From Hofstenia miamia (taxonomy: Eukaryota > Xenacoelomorpha > Acoela): DNA of 64,000 nucleotides. The stretch is taken from assembly GCA_004352715.1 (NCBI GenBank), contig SCFE01000051.1, forward strand, positions 1,534,253 to 1,598,252. Reading direction: 5' to 3'. Within the stretch, counting starts at the first letter, position 1. Every line of letters begins with the position of its first letter. Shown here piece by piece: positions 36,025 to 45,991 of this stretch. The notes under the pieces are model-generated. The model was not told the origin of the DNA, made no database searches, and saw only the letters and a list, made by a program, of their open reading frames with translations. Made by a program: the position numbers and the translations under genes.

Positions 36025-36046
36025 TCAGGTACGGTTGCAGCTCTGT
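36025..36046. repeat. Isolated end of the fold-back family
   Basis: GGTACGGTTGCAGCTCTG matches the right end of the fold-back element at 14712-14815, so a fragment of a second copy ends here. Confidence 0.55.
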
Positions 36047-37264
36047 CCAATAGTACTGTCTGAACGAGACTAAAGTGTCAAGTTTACAGTTATCAAAAAT
36101 CGACAAATTACTTCTCAACGCATGTCCAAAGAGGTATAAAAATCCTCAGGCAAACTGTTAGTCGGTGGATAATTTGAAGTGCGTTAAATTCCATGGGATT
36201 TAGAAACCATTCCTAACACGAAAACAGCGAATTATGGCGCAACAATTCTGCAAATTCATCAAAACTTGACTGGAAAAATGCATCATTTCAAATGAATGCA
36301 AATTTTCGGTTTTTATGAATGATTATGACTTGAGAAGACCATGAATATTTGAAAGTTTTGCAGAACCAACTTTCACCCACAATTTAAGATCATTTTCTAA
36401 ATGCTAACATCATTTTTCAAGATGACAGAATACAAAATTTTGTTAACACAAAATGGAACAAAAAGTAAAAGAATTTATATGTAATTCACAACCCGCATAG
36501 TTAAATCATTTGTATTCAGAATTCTAAGACTTTATATTAGTACTAAAAAGTCCTCAAAAATTTATAGTTGATAGTAAGTTTTTATGGTCTATCATTTTTT
36601 CAAATTAAACTGTAGTTTCCAAGAGGGATCAAGGACTTTGAAATTTATGCAGAATTTGTTTAAAAATTTCAGAACAATTCATCAATAAATCATAAAGCTA
36701 GTTTTTCTTAATAATCTATATTTTGCTCCCCCCCCCAGAAAATATTATATTATCAGTTGTTGCCAGTGATGTTATTATATTAAGGGAGGCTGTCAAAAAT
36801 GAAATTCGTGAAGCTAAAAATCTTACAGAAGTCTCTATAAAACTGATATGTTCTACTAAATATTTTGTTGTTTCTTAAAAAAAATTAAATAGAAAATATC
36901 TTTAATCCATTTTTGTGATCTCAATTTGGTAAAACGTTGACAAGATTTTTGGCTTCTGCTTTATAATATAACTAGAATTTGCAAAAACCCACTTGAACAC
37001 AGAGAAGCTTTATATCATCAAATTCTGTATGGAAGCAATCACCGGTTTTGCAATGTCTTATTTTCTCAACATAAATTTTTTATCTCCCTCCTAATTTATA
37101 TATCTGTCTTACCAGTACTCTTTTTTGCTATTAAGCAATTGAATATTCCAATAAAATTTGGAGACCAATTCAAGTTCATTCTATGTAAATTTTTAATGTT
37201 ATAGATAATTTATATCTTTAGAAAACCCTATTTAAAATGCATATAATGTGGAAAGACGTATGCG

Positions 37265-37266
<2 letters not shown>

Positions 37267-37302
<36 letters not shown>
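37267..37302. repeat. (TA)n microsatellite
   Basis: A 36-bp TA run. Confidence 0.95.
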
Positions 37303-37304
<2 letters not shown>

Positions 37305-38572
37305 TTCAATATTATTATTTCATGTTTGTAGTAGTACAACAAATCCATATTTTAAAAATATATATAAAAATGATGCACAAATCCACAAAAACACGCAAAA
37401 TAAATCTGAAAAACGCACAAACTACTTACAAATTAAAAAAGATAAAAAAAAGAAATAAGCTTAAATTTTTCGCCATTGAATTTTTGAATGCCCTTAAAAT
37501 TTTCCTAAATGTTCTTATGTTATTTGTAACTGTACCCATAATATATATGTACATCAATGTTGTCAAATTATAGTTCATATTAAACCATCATTGCCAATTC
37601 TGACAAAATGAAGCTTGATTTTATATGTGCTTACATGGTAAGAAATTGATATAAAATGCTAATGACGTGCAGGCTTAATGGAGTTGGTGCTTAAGCCAAA
37701 TAAATTAATTTGAAGACGTCATCACAGAGAATTCAACAGTATGTGCTCCAATTACGATTAATCATGCATTGTAAGATTTGCTGTAACATCCACTTTAGAT
37801 CATGGTAGCAATTACATTCAGGAAGTCATAATCAACAAGACATCCAAGCAATTTTAAGCCACGAAGACTTGATTGCAGTTTGTAAAAGAAATTAATAAAT
37901 CATTCAATGTACATATAAGAGATTGGTTTGCATTGAAATTGACTTCAAAGCAGAAATACACCTACACATTGTTCGGATAGACTTTCTTGCATGTCATTCA
38001 AATAAATTGATAAATGAATGTAATTTCACAGTGAAAAATCCATATCAAATATTTTTGGAAGTGGCATACACTTCCTGCTTTTTTGTAAATAGAAAGGGCG
38101 TTGATAAACTTAAGAAAATTAATGGAAAAATTTAAATTAATTTTCAATTGAAACCTCATCACTTATTCGCTCCTGATTTTGACCCAAATTTCAAGATGCT
38201 CGTCTATTCAGCTATTGGACTTGTTCATTTCTTTGTTAACACATTGACTTCCACGACCAAATCTTTGATTTGTTCCATGGCTCACAATTTTTTTAATGAA
38301 TTCCATGGGCTCGTTGACAAGTCTGGATAATAATATGGACACATAACACATTTGAAACATATCCAATATGTGGATACACAACAGTCAATGTGTTATATAA
38401 AGTAAATGTCTGGATTATTTGAGAAATTTTTTGTTAATTAAAATTCTTTAATTGGATGAGATTTTGCTAAGTATATAAGGTGGGGATCAAATGAATCCAA
38501 ATTTGAAATTACTTAAATATATGTAATTAATTAACTTATATTGCAGTTGAAGAAATATAAATATTAAAAAAA

Positions 38573-38578
38573 TTTATT
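38573..38578 (-). terminator. AATAAA polyadenylation signal
   Basis: AATAAA on the minus strand lies about 25 bases after the exchanger stop codon. In such AT-rich DNA it could be chance. Confidence 0.4.
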
Positions 38579-38602
38579 AAGAATTAGTAATAAAATAGAA
38601 AA

Positions 38603-41266
38603 TTAGACTTTTACAAAAAGCTTTACATAAAAACCTTTAAATGACGCAAAAGGAAATAAAGAAAAAAAAACTAATTTGAAAAACCCCCAAAAGAATAAAA
38701 AAAATCCCCGCGGCGTTTTTTTCCGAAAAGGACCCCCCCAAATTCCCCGGGGGAAAATCTTCCTTTTCAATATCAATATGGCAATGCAAACGACTGCACA
38801 TATCAAAAATATAGTAACTGAGAAAGCAAAAGCTCCTGGTGGAACGAAAACTCCTCTTTTTGTTCCTAAAAAAAAATGAAAAAAAGCGACAAGCCTCCAC
38901 GCCACACCAATACCTAAGAACACGTTGACAGCATTGCTGCCAGTGACATTTCCTACTGATGAATCAGCGTATTCTTCATTTACAGCTGCTACTTTACTAG
39001 CAAAAGTATCCGGTACACTAGTTCCTAAAGCAACTAAGGATATAGCTGTAACCGTGTCTACAAGACCAACTGTGCACCCAAAATGAGTAGCAATGTCTCC
39101 AATGACAGCGGTCATCATACCAATTAGGGTAATACTCACTAGAAAGCAAGCCCATCCATTCCAAATGCCTGGAGGAGGTACTAAGGCAAACATTAATTTC
39201 CATGGAAAACTTAAGACAAACATAACATAGTCGCAAAACTTTGAGCAGCAAGAGCTCTCTTCTTCCCCGTCACCTCCAGGAAGTGTTAAAGCTTCGTGGA
39301 ATTGATCTGCCCATGTTGACTTGCTCATAATTCCTGGGAAATCGGTGAGTTTACTAACTATTTTCTTGTCCTCGGTTCGCTTTGAATCTTCAATTATTAT
39401 TATAGTACAGCTAGTATCTTTCATTTGAGTTGCTAACCGCGGCAAACCTTTGTCTTCTGCTTTAACTTTTCCATCAGGTCGAATTTTGGTATCAAATGAT
39501 CCTTGGTCCTCATTGACGATTAATTCGGGTTGGTCCAATATTATTCGAAAATCTTCCTTTTTCTCATACTCATCGTCATTGGTAATGTTGACTTTAATAA
39601 CTGAGGAGCTCTGATTATTTTCAAATATAACTGCCAATCTATTTCCACCGAATTTGTGAGACTCATGAATTTCATAGTCTTCACCATACTTTGCTAGTCC
39701 ATCAGCATAGTGGAAAGGCAATATGACTCTACCTCTTCTGCCTTCTTGACGAAGGACTTCTATTTCCACAGTACCATCAGTTTCATAGCAATTAACAGTG
39801 TTCTGACTGAACTGAAAAGTACCATTAAAGTCATCATCTACAATGTAAATGGTTGTCTTTTGCAACTCAAACTGTGGCTCTAAAAGCTTACCTTCATTTT
39901 CTTTAAATATAAGGTTACTAAGTTCAATATGAAAAAATTCTGTTTCTTCAAACGATTCGTCATCAATTATGGGTACTTTTATACTAGCTGTATCACAGTT
40001 TTTATCAAAGGTAAGTTTACCTTCTGTATGATGGTAATCGTCTGGGCTTTTAGCAGTGCCCTCGGCAGTCTTGAAATCTACCTCAATAACACTTGCATCA
40101 ATTCCAGGTCCAGTTCGTTTTACAAAAACTTCAACATGACCTTTGTCTTCTTCAATTACGTAGGTATCTTTTTCAAATGAGATGTGCTGTTGCTTTAGTT
40201 TTTTCTTCTTTGGAGAGGTTTTTTCTTTCTTAGATTCCTCTAGTTCTCTAGAAACAATACTTTTTGCAGACTTCATTGGATTTTTCCCACCTGAAAATGT
40301 GTTTGTACTCAACTTCTTGTAGTATGCACGGCTTCTAATCAGCTTCTGCGCTTCTTTACTTTCCAAGATGTCATAAATATCACCCGACTGTTGGTTTGCT
40401 TTTCGTTCTTTGATAAGTTTATTAATCAATTCTGCTTTGCTGGACTCATGGTCATTTCGGCACATGGCTGGATTATCTTGTAGTTCAACATCTTCGCTTT
40501 TCCTTGCTGAAATAATTCTATAACCAAATCCTTTGCTTATATGTCGAAACAATCCTGTGTCTGCGGCGTAAGCAAGAAAAACTACCAATGGAAAACATAA
40601 AAGTGTAATCAAGGCCTCAATAATTGTAACTTCTTCAGGAGAAAACACCTTAATTATAAGTAGAAGCCAAACATATGCAAACAAACTAAATATAGCAGTA
40701 ATTGCAAATACGCCTAAACTTTTAATGCTTCGACTTTCCCCAGAGGGTATGACAATCACGCATACAGCAATAATTACTAGTAAATTAAAAGCTGCGCTAC
40801 CAACAATTGTACCTGGACCAAGATCGCCAGCTTTAAATCCACTACCAATAATCTCAATCACGGAAAGCAGTATCTCGGGAGCAGAAGAGCCCAACGCCAT
40901 TAAAGTTAAGTTCGCAATTGTTTCATTCCAAACCTTAACGTCTAAAACTTCCTTACAACCATCCTTATCTGTGACAGTTACTCTTTTATCCTGCGAGGTG
41001 ATTACTTCAATAGCAGACATGAATCTATCTGCAATAATAGCAACACCAAGAAACATGTAAAGTAGAGCAACAAGATAAACAGTTCCACGAATAATTTTAG
41101 TGGCACCCTTTGCTGGCGGAGTCCATGCAGGTAAAATTAATCCGTCACTACATTCTTTAATTTTGGGACATTCATCTTCAACACCTGGAGAGTCCCCGTT
41201 AGTATCATTCGTTGAAGAAACACAGTAAACAATCGTTAAAAGTATAGCAAATTTTAAAACACGCAT
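38603..41266 (-). CDS. Na+/Ca2+ exchanger (SLC8/NCX family), single exon
   Basis: An 887-residue plasma-membrane antiporter expected to expel Ca2+ in exchange for Na+. Residues 1-18 look like a signal peptide. CPKIKECSDGLILPAW (34-48) is the usual extracellular start. The alpha-1 repeat includes NLTLMALGSSAPEILLSVIE (119-138) and GPGTIVGSAAFN (150-161). A basic segment (241-255) sits where the autoinhibitory XIP region lies. Two Calx-beta domains follow, at about 365-478 (DDESFEETE, then IVDDDFNG) and 483-628 (NDDEYEKKEDF, then IEDS), with acidic Ca2+-binding residues kept. The alpha-2 repeat runs 738-790 (VALGTSVPDTFASK, GNVTGSNAVNVFLG). An in-frame TAA five codons upstream fixes the start if there is no upstream intron. 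Length is near the family norm. Oddities: no introns, and residues from about 791, especially 836-887, are aberrant although still in register, probably from poor base calls. The last nine residues extend past the usual KGF end. Confidence 0.95.
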   Translation of the reverse strand: MRVLKFAILLTIVYCVSSTNDTNGDSPGVEDECPKIKECSDGLILPAWTPPAKGATKIIRGTVYLVALLYMFLGVAIIADRFMSAIEVITSQDKRVTVTDKDGCKEVLDVKVWNETIANLTLMALGSSAPEILLSVIEIIGSGFKAGDLGPGTIVGSAAFNLLVIIAVCVIVIPSGESRSIKSLGVFAITAIFSLFAYVWLLLIIKVFSPEEVTIIEALITLLCFPLVVFLAYAADTGLFRHISKGFGYRIISARKSEDVELQDNPAMCRNDHESSKAELINKLIKERKANQQSGDIYDILESKEAQKLIRSRAYYKKLSTNTFSGGKNPMKSAKSIVSRELEESKKEKTSPKKKKLKQQHISFEKDTYVIEEDKGHVEVFVKRTGPGIDASVIEVDFKTAEGTAKSPDDYHHTEGKLTFDKNCDTASIKVPIIDDESFEETEFFHIELSNLIFKENEGKLLEPQFELQKTTIYIVDDDFNGTFQFSQNTVNCYETDGTVEIEVLRQEGRRGRVILPFHYADGLAKYGEDYEIHESHKFGGNRLAVIFENNQSSSVIKVNITNDDEYEKKEDFRIILDQPELIVNEDQGSFDTKIRPDGKVKAEDKGLPRLATQMKDTSCTIIIIEDSKRTEDKKIVSKLTDFPGIMSKSTWADQFHEALTLPGGDGEEESSCCSKFCDYVMFVLSFPWKLMFALVPPPGIWNGWACFLVSITLIGMMTAVIGDIATHFGCTVGLVDTVTAISLVALGTSVPDTFASKVAAVNEEYADSSVGNVTGSNAVNVFLGIGVAWRLVAFFHFFLGTKRGVFVPPGAFAFSVTIFLICAVVCIAILILKRKIFPRGIWGGPFRKKTPRGFFLFFWGFFKLVFFSLFPFASFKGFYVKLFVKV

Positions 41267-42077
41267 TTCGAAAGTAAATTATCCAGAATAAAACGTGTTA
41301 CTATGTCACATTTGACTAAAAGTACAGGACTTCTTTATCTATACACCGTTTAATAATGTGTGAGCTTTGAAACTGGCGTGTAAACTATGAATGAAGCAAT
41401 GCCAACAATGAACACTAGGCGGTGTATCAAAACATTCGAATAGTATAGAGAAACGACGGCAACGCATAAATTGAGGAAACTGCAGCTGTGCTTTTGCATT
41501 GATAACATTTCTTGTAATTTAAAGAGCAGGAAGAGGGGAGCATAAAAAAGATAAGAGTTCTCACACAATTACAAGAGGACTGGTGACTATTCATATAAAA
41601 CACAATAATTGCTAAGAAATCAAAGGCATATTTAGAAATTTGACGGAATTAAAACGTCTAGTGTTACTTCGATTTTTTAATTCAAAAACTGATCCAACTA
41701 AAATTTATGATAAATCAATAATAGAAAATAATATTGACTATATATTACGAAAACCGAATTAACAATGCCAGTTTTTTACAATGTTGATGGAAAACATTGT
41801 AAAATTGGTTGACAACGTATGTTAAAATAGTGTAAAGACAAAATATTAATGGCAATTTTTTAAAATTTTTCAGCAATTGCGCGTAATGGTAAACGCAGTT
41901 TAATCCGCCTATGACATAAACTGTTTTCACATCATCTAATCTCACTGTAATTTCTATCAGAACTTAGAAAGGGATTATAAAAATATACAAAAATAGTTAA
42001 TCAATTTTTAAACCTTCCTTTCTAATAATATGATAAAACTAGGAATATACATTGCTGTAAATTTCATATATAGGCTT
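41267..42077. other. Region upstream of the exchanger gene
   Basis: AT-rich 5' flank. No clear core promoter element could be supported. Minus-strand frames at 41350-41568 and 41745-41945 have no recognised domain. Confidence 0.45.
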
Positions 42078-42084
42078 TGGCAAT

Positions 42085-43911
42085 AAGGGCTGGCCTTATG
42101 GTGGGGCACGAGCCAAAATACGACATATGAGTGAAATAGTAAAGTAATAACCAGCGCGATATTTTTACCTAAAAAATTTGAAATTTTGAAACAAAATTTT
42201 GACTTTTTTTACTTAAAAACGTAAATTTTTTCCTAAAAAATTGACCTAGAGATTTTTTTGCTTTTGTAAAATTTGTGTATTCTATACTAAGCATAATCAA
42301 CTATGTAGTAAGAAGCACGAATGTTAAACTGCACATTATCCTTAGAATTTTCAGCAATACGTATTCTGTAGGACATTAATGAAGAGATGTAATATATAGG
42401 TCTAAATTTTCGACGAGGCATCCAAAATAGAGGTGGATTCAGACTCAAAGCATTTTAAAACTCCAATTTATTTCCAAGTAATTTTTCCCTTCACAAACTT
42501 TTGCATTATTGTCTCATTGATAGCAGTTCTTGCTTTTTTAGCAATGACACCCTTAGTAAAGTTATTTTTATAAACATTGGTAAAATATTAAAATATTAAT
42601 TAAATGCTTACTCTAACTTTATCTCTATTTTAATCGTTGAAAATTGTGCAGTGATATTTTCCCATGTTCTTGGAACCAAGAAATCTATATTTTTAAAACC
42701 TGGAAATGAGGATTTAGGCTTATAGGTAGAGGTTTCCTCCTACTTAAAGGTTTGTTTTCAATTTAAGTGCAAAACCCATAAATTTTATGAAATCTTATAC
42801 TATTAAAAAATGTTGCTAATTATTTGTATTAATTATATGATTTAAAGAGCTTCTTATGAAAATTATTCATACATGTTTCTCTGCCAAAAAAATTCACCTA
42901 AAAATTTGTTCTCAAAGAAAATTTCAAAATTTTTTTACCTGATTCCGAATGTTGTAAAAATTTGACTTTATTTTGGCATTAAAATTTTTAAAATATGTTC
43001 GCAAATGAATTATTAAGACAATTACATTTCTAACTATTTGGACAAAATTGAGCATTATTTCAATTTTGAATTTTTTACTTTTGTTCGCCTTAGTAATAAA
43101 AAAGTCTTTGTCATCGTGAAGTACGTTTCAGCCCCATATTTATTTGTTGTAAAACTGTTTTATGAGGACAGTTGCATCTAATTAATACAATTCAAAACTG
43201 TATTACCCAGTAGCTTACCCAGGATTTTCTGAAGGGGGGACATCATTGTTATTCCCTAATGCGCGGTGAAATCCCGCGAAAATCTTTGAAGATATTGAGA
43301 AAATAGACCCTAAAAAATGCATTTCACGATCCTAGATTTTAAATTTTTCAATTTTTTACGAAATTTTTTTTGATTTATCCAGTCAAAATTAAATTTGGAA
43401 ATCTGATGGGGGCATTCCACCATGTCCCCCTTCCTGGGTACGGCACTGGTACTACCTAACAAACTTTGAGATTATTAAAAACGTGTGGTACATAAAAGTA
43501 AAAGATAACGAAGAAAGGTTAAGCAAATAGAAAAACAAACACCTATATTGCAATTAACAATAAGATTCATTTACATACACATTTTTCTCGCTATCTTTGA
43601 TTAAAATCGCCTACTTATTTTGGAAAAATCAAAATTTCTGGCAAGCGCTGCTTTAAGCTTTTTAAAACAGGGGAGCACCATCCAATTTTGTTTCAAGAAA
43701 ACGTAAACTAAAATGGAAATTTAAACAAAAATAGCTCCAAGAGAAAATTTCGTTGTAAAATGTAACCTCTAAATGTGCAAATTAATGCATTGCTCACCTT
43801 AAATTGTTGGATGAAAATTGCAAACATCAACATAAAAAATATTTGAGGAAGACACTTTTACAAAAATCTAAGAATCTGGCCCCCGGGTGCCTCCCCCTAA
43901 AGCCGTGCCTG
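42085..43911. mobile_element. hAT-like element, about 1.8 kb, non-coding
   Basis: The left end AGGGCTGGCCTTATGGTGGGGCAC-like sequence (from 42086) and the reverse complement of the right end, AGGCACGGCTTTAGGGGGAG..., match at 17 of 24. TGGCAAT occurs just outside each end (42078-42084 and 43917-43923), a likely target duplication with a few extra bases on the right. No transposase is encoded. A smaller element is nested at 43208-43448. Confidence 0.55.
43208..43448. mobile_element. hAT-type MITE, 241 bp, nested
   Basis: The terminal repeats CAGTAGCTTACCCAGGA and CAGTGCCGTACCCAGGA match at 14 of 17. The flanking 8-mers GTATTACC and GTACTACC match at 7 of 8, the size expected for hAT target duplications. 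Runs of G on the left and C on the right lie just inside the ends. Confidence 0.78.
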
Positions 43912-44099
43912 ATTTCTGGCAATATCACTCTCTATTGATAATATTGATTAAATTTGAAGCACTCTCGTGAAAAATAACATGACAATTTTTAGAGTGCTCT
44001 CATAAAAACACAAATTTTGTTCTTATATGTCTGAATTTAGTAAGTTATTTTATTATTATATACTCTAATGTTAATTATTAAAAGTTCATATTTACTAAT

Positions 44100-44245
44100 A
44101 CATTTTCAGCAGATATTTTTAGTGCAAGGCTCATGGCATCCCTCCCCTAAGACCGGTACTGTTTGCATTAATCATTTTAAATTTTTTGTCAAACAGCAGT
44201 ATCTTTTTGCAAATTTTTTCGAGTCCTGGCTACGGCATTGCCTAT
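44100..44245. other. Cluster of isolated hAT-like ends
   Basis: CCTCCCCTAAGACCGGTACTG (to 44161) and CCTGGCTACGGCATTG (near 44223-44240) look like right ends of elements related to those at 42085-43911. Left partners were not found. No gene is supported here. Confidence 0.35.
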
Positions 44246-44944
44246 GGGTACGCGATGTTAACTGAAGTACTAGCAACATATCACTCATTATCAAAAGTGC
44301 ATGTTTTTAATGTAAATATTATTTCTGAAGTTGCTGTTTCACATTTTCAATTAGACATTTCTTTGAGATAAATAGCATACAACCATCTTTTAATAAACTT
44401 TCTTCAAAATTTTAACCATTAAGAATCTCTTCTCCACAAAATGAAATCAACATAGTTCATCAATTGCAAGCAGTATCCTTTCTTGCTATAGTTGAAGTTG
44501 CTTGAAAAAACAGATTGCCCACAATACTCATGTCTTGTACACAGCAATATTAAAAGCAAATTATCTTTCTCAAATGTAAATGATTTTCATTATATGTGAA
44601 TGGTTTTTGTATCAGCAACATCTTGTTAAATAAAAATGACATATTTTAAACTATGGAGAGAAATTGTTTTTCTTTGAAATAAAAAACGAAGAAAATTTCT
44701 GCATTTTGTTGAAATTCATTAGTGAATATTATTTTTTCTAACATACATACATTTAAGAGTATGATTTCTTGATCAAGCTTAATATGTTCTCATTGTGAAT
44801 TCAAATTTTAATTGATTTTTTTTGAAAGATTTAGTTTTCCTTCTATACTCCTTCGAAAATGCACCTTGCATTTTATCATAAACATGCTCGCGTATGGGAG
44901 ATTGTTAAACGGTAAGATTTATTTTTTGCTTAATTAACAATCAT
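44246..44944. other. Non-coding DNA before the LINE ORF1
   Basis: AT-rich. The last part may be the LINE 5' UTR, but its start cannot be located from the sequence alone. Confidence 0.4.
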
Positions 44945-45991
44945 ATGCATTATTCAGAAATTCTAAAAGCTAGTCCTCTTATAGAGGATGGACGAATAAA
45001 CGCGCTATTTAAAGATTTTTCTAATCTTGATGACTTTATTAATGAACTAAAATTATCAGATGCATTAAAACTTGAATATGAAGATATTGTTTGTGGCATA
45101 AAGTCGAAATTCATTAAATGCTTGAAAAATCAATGTGAAAATGTAAAATTGAGTAATACTATTACTCCTACAATCAAAGAATTTCAACATTCGAAGATAT
45201 TTAAGCCAAAATTAGTCATTTCAAGTAATAATTTAAAAAATGATGATGGTAGTTTAAATGAAAAAGAATGCAAAAAAATTGTTCAAAATGTTGAAAAGTC
45301 AATTAAAAATTTGGGAACGAAAGGGCCAAGTGTAGAACAAATAAAATTAAATGACAAAAATGATATTATCTTACTTTGTAAATCTGATGAAGATGCAAAT
45401 ATTACAGAAAGAGCACTTGGTAAATTGAGGAACATAAACATAAAAAAATCGATCAAACTTATGCCAAAAATCAAAATTACTAATATACCTTTATATGAAG
45501 ACGTAACTAACTTTAAGGAATTTAAATCTAAACTATTTGCTGATAATGAAAATATTCTCAAGGATTTTGAAATGGAACATTGTGAATTAATATACAGTAA
45601 TGTTAACAATTATAGCAAATGCAAAGAAATAATAATGAAGGTTTCAGCAAAATTGAGACATGTACTGGTTGGAAAAAAATTAAAGCTTGGTTTTGGAATT
45701 GTTCGTACTTTTGATCATTATTATGTAAGAAAATGTAGTAACTGTGGTGAATTTGGTCATTCTACAAAGGTATGTTCAATGAAAACATCTAACTGTATGT
45801 ACTGCATGGATAATCACAACTATAAGAATTGTCCAGTTAAAAATGCTAAGGAAATGCATAAATGCATAAACTGCAAAAATTCAAATATGTTTCAGAAATC
45901 ACATAGTAACCATAACGCATTTAGCAAAGAGTGTCCTTTATATAAAAATCAAATGCAGTTAACTATTTTGAAGACCAATCATGAATTGTAA
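44945..45991 (+). CDS. LINE ORF1, zinc-knuckle nucleic-acid-binding protein
   Basis: 348 residues, intact. ORF1 proteins of this group coat the element RNA and accompany it to the nucleus. A knuckle CSNCGEFGHSTKVC (C-x2-C-x4-H-x4-C) lies at about residues 263-276, followed by CMYCMDNHNYKNC (C-x2-C-x3-H-x4-C) and a third cysteine/histidine cluster beginning KCINC. The upstream part is Lys/Asn-rich, with a region (about 130-230) where an RNA-recognition-like fold would sit, inferred from position only. The stop overlaps the ORF2 start by 11 bases. The codon choice is strongly AT-biased, like the rest of the window. Confidence 0.85.
   Translation: MHYSEILKASPLIEDGRINALFKDFSNLDDFINELKLSDALKLEYEDIVCGIKSKFIKCLKNQCENVKLSNTITPTIKEFQHSKIFKPKLVISSNNLKNDDGSLNEKECKKIVQNVEKSIKNLGTKGPSVEQIKLNDKNDIILLCKSDEDANITERALGKLRNINIKKSIKLMPKIKITNIPLYEDVTNFKEFKSKLFADNENILKDFEMEHCELIYSNVNNYSKCKEIIMKVSAKLRHVLVGKKLKLGFGIVRTFDHYYVRKCSNCGEFGHSTKVCSMKTSNCMYCMDNHNYKNCPVKNAKEMHKCINCKNSNMFQKSHSNHNAFSKECPLYKNQMQLTILKTNHEL

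Larger units (their letters stand above)
36064..38602. other. Intergenic DNA downstream of the exchanger gene
   Basis: No further gene recognised. It contains a C10 run near 36728 and a TA run at 37267-37302. Frames at 37237-37573 overlap the TA run. Frames at 37923-38330 have no recognised domain. Confidence 0.5.

Noticed and set aside
38676-41060. Plus- and minus-strand frames inside the exchanger gene
   Set aside because: They are shadows of the 887-codon reading frame in other frames.
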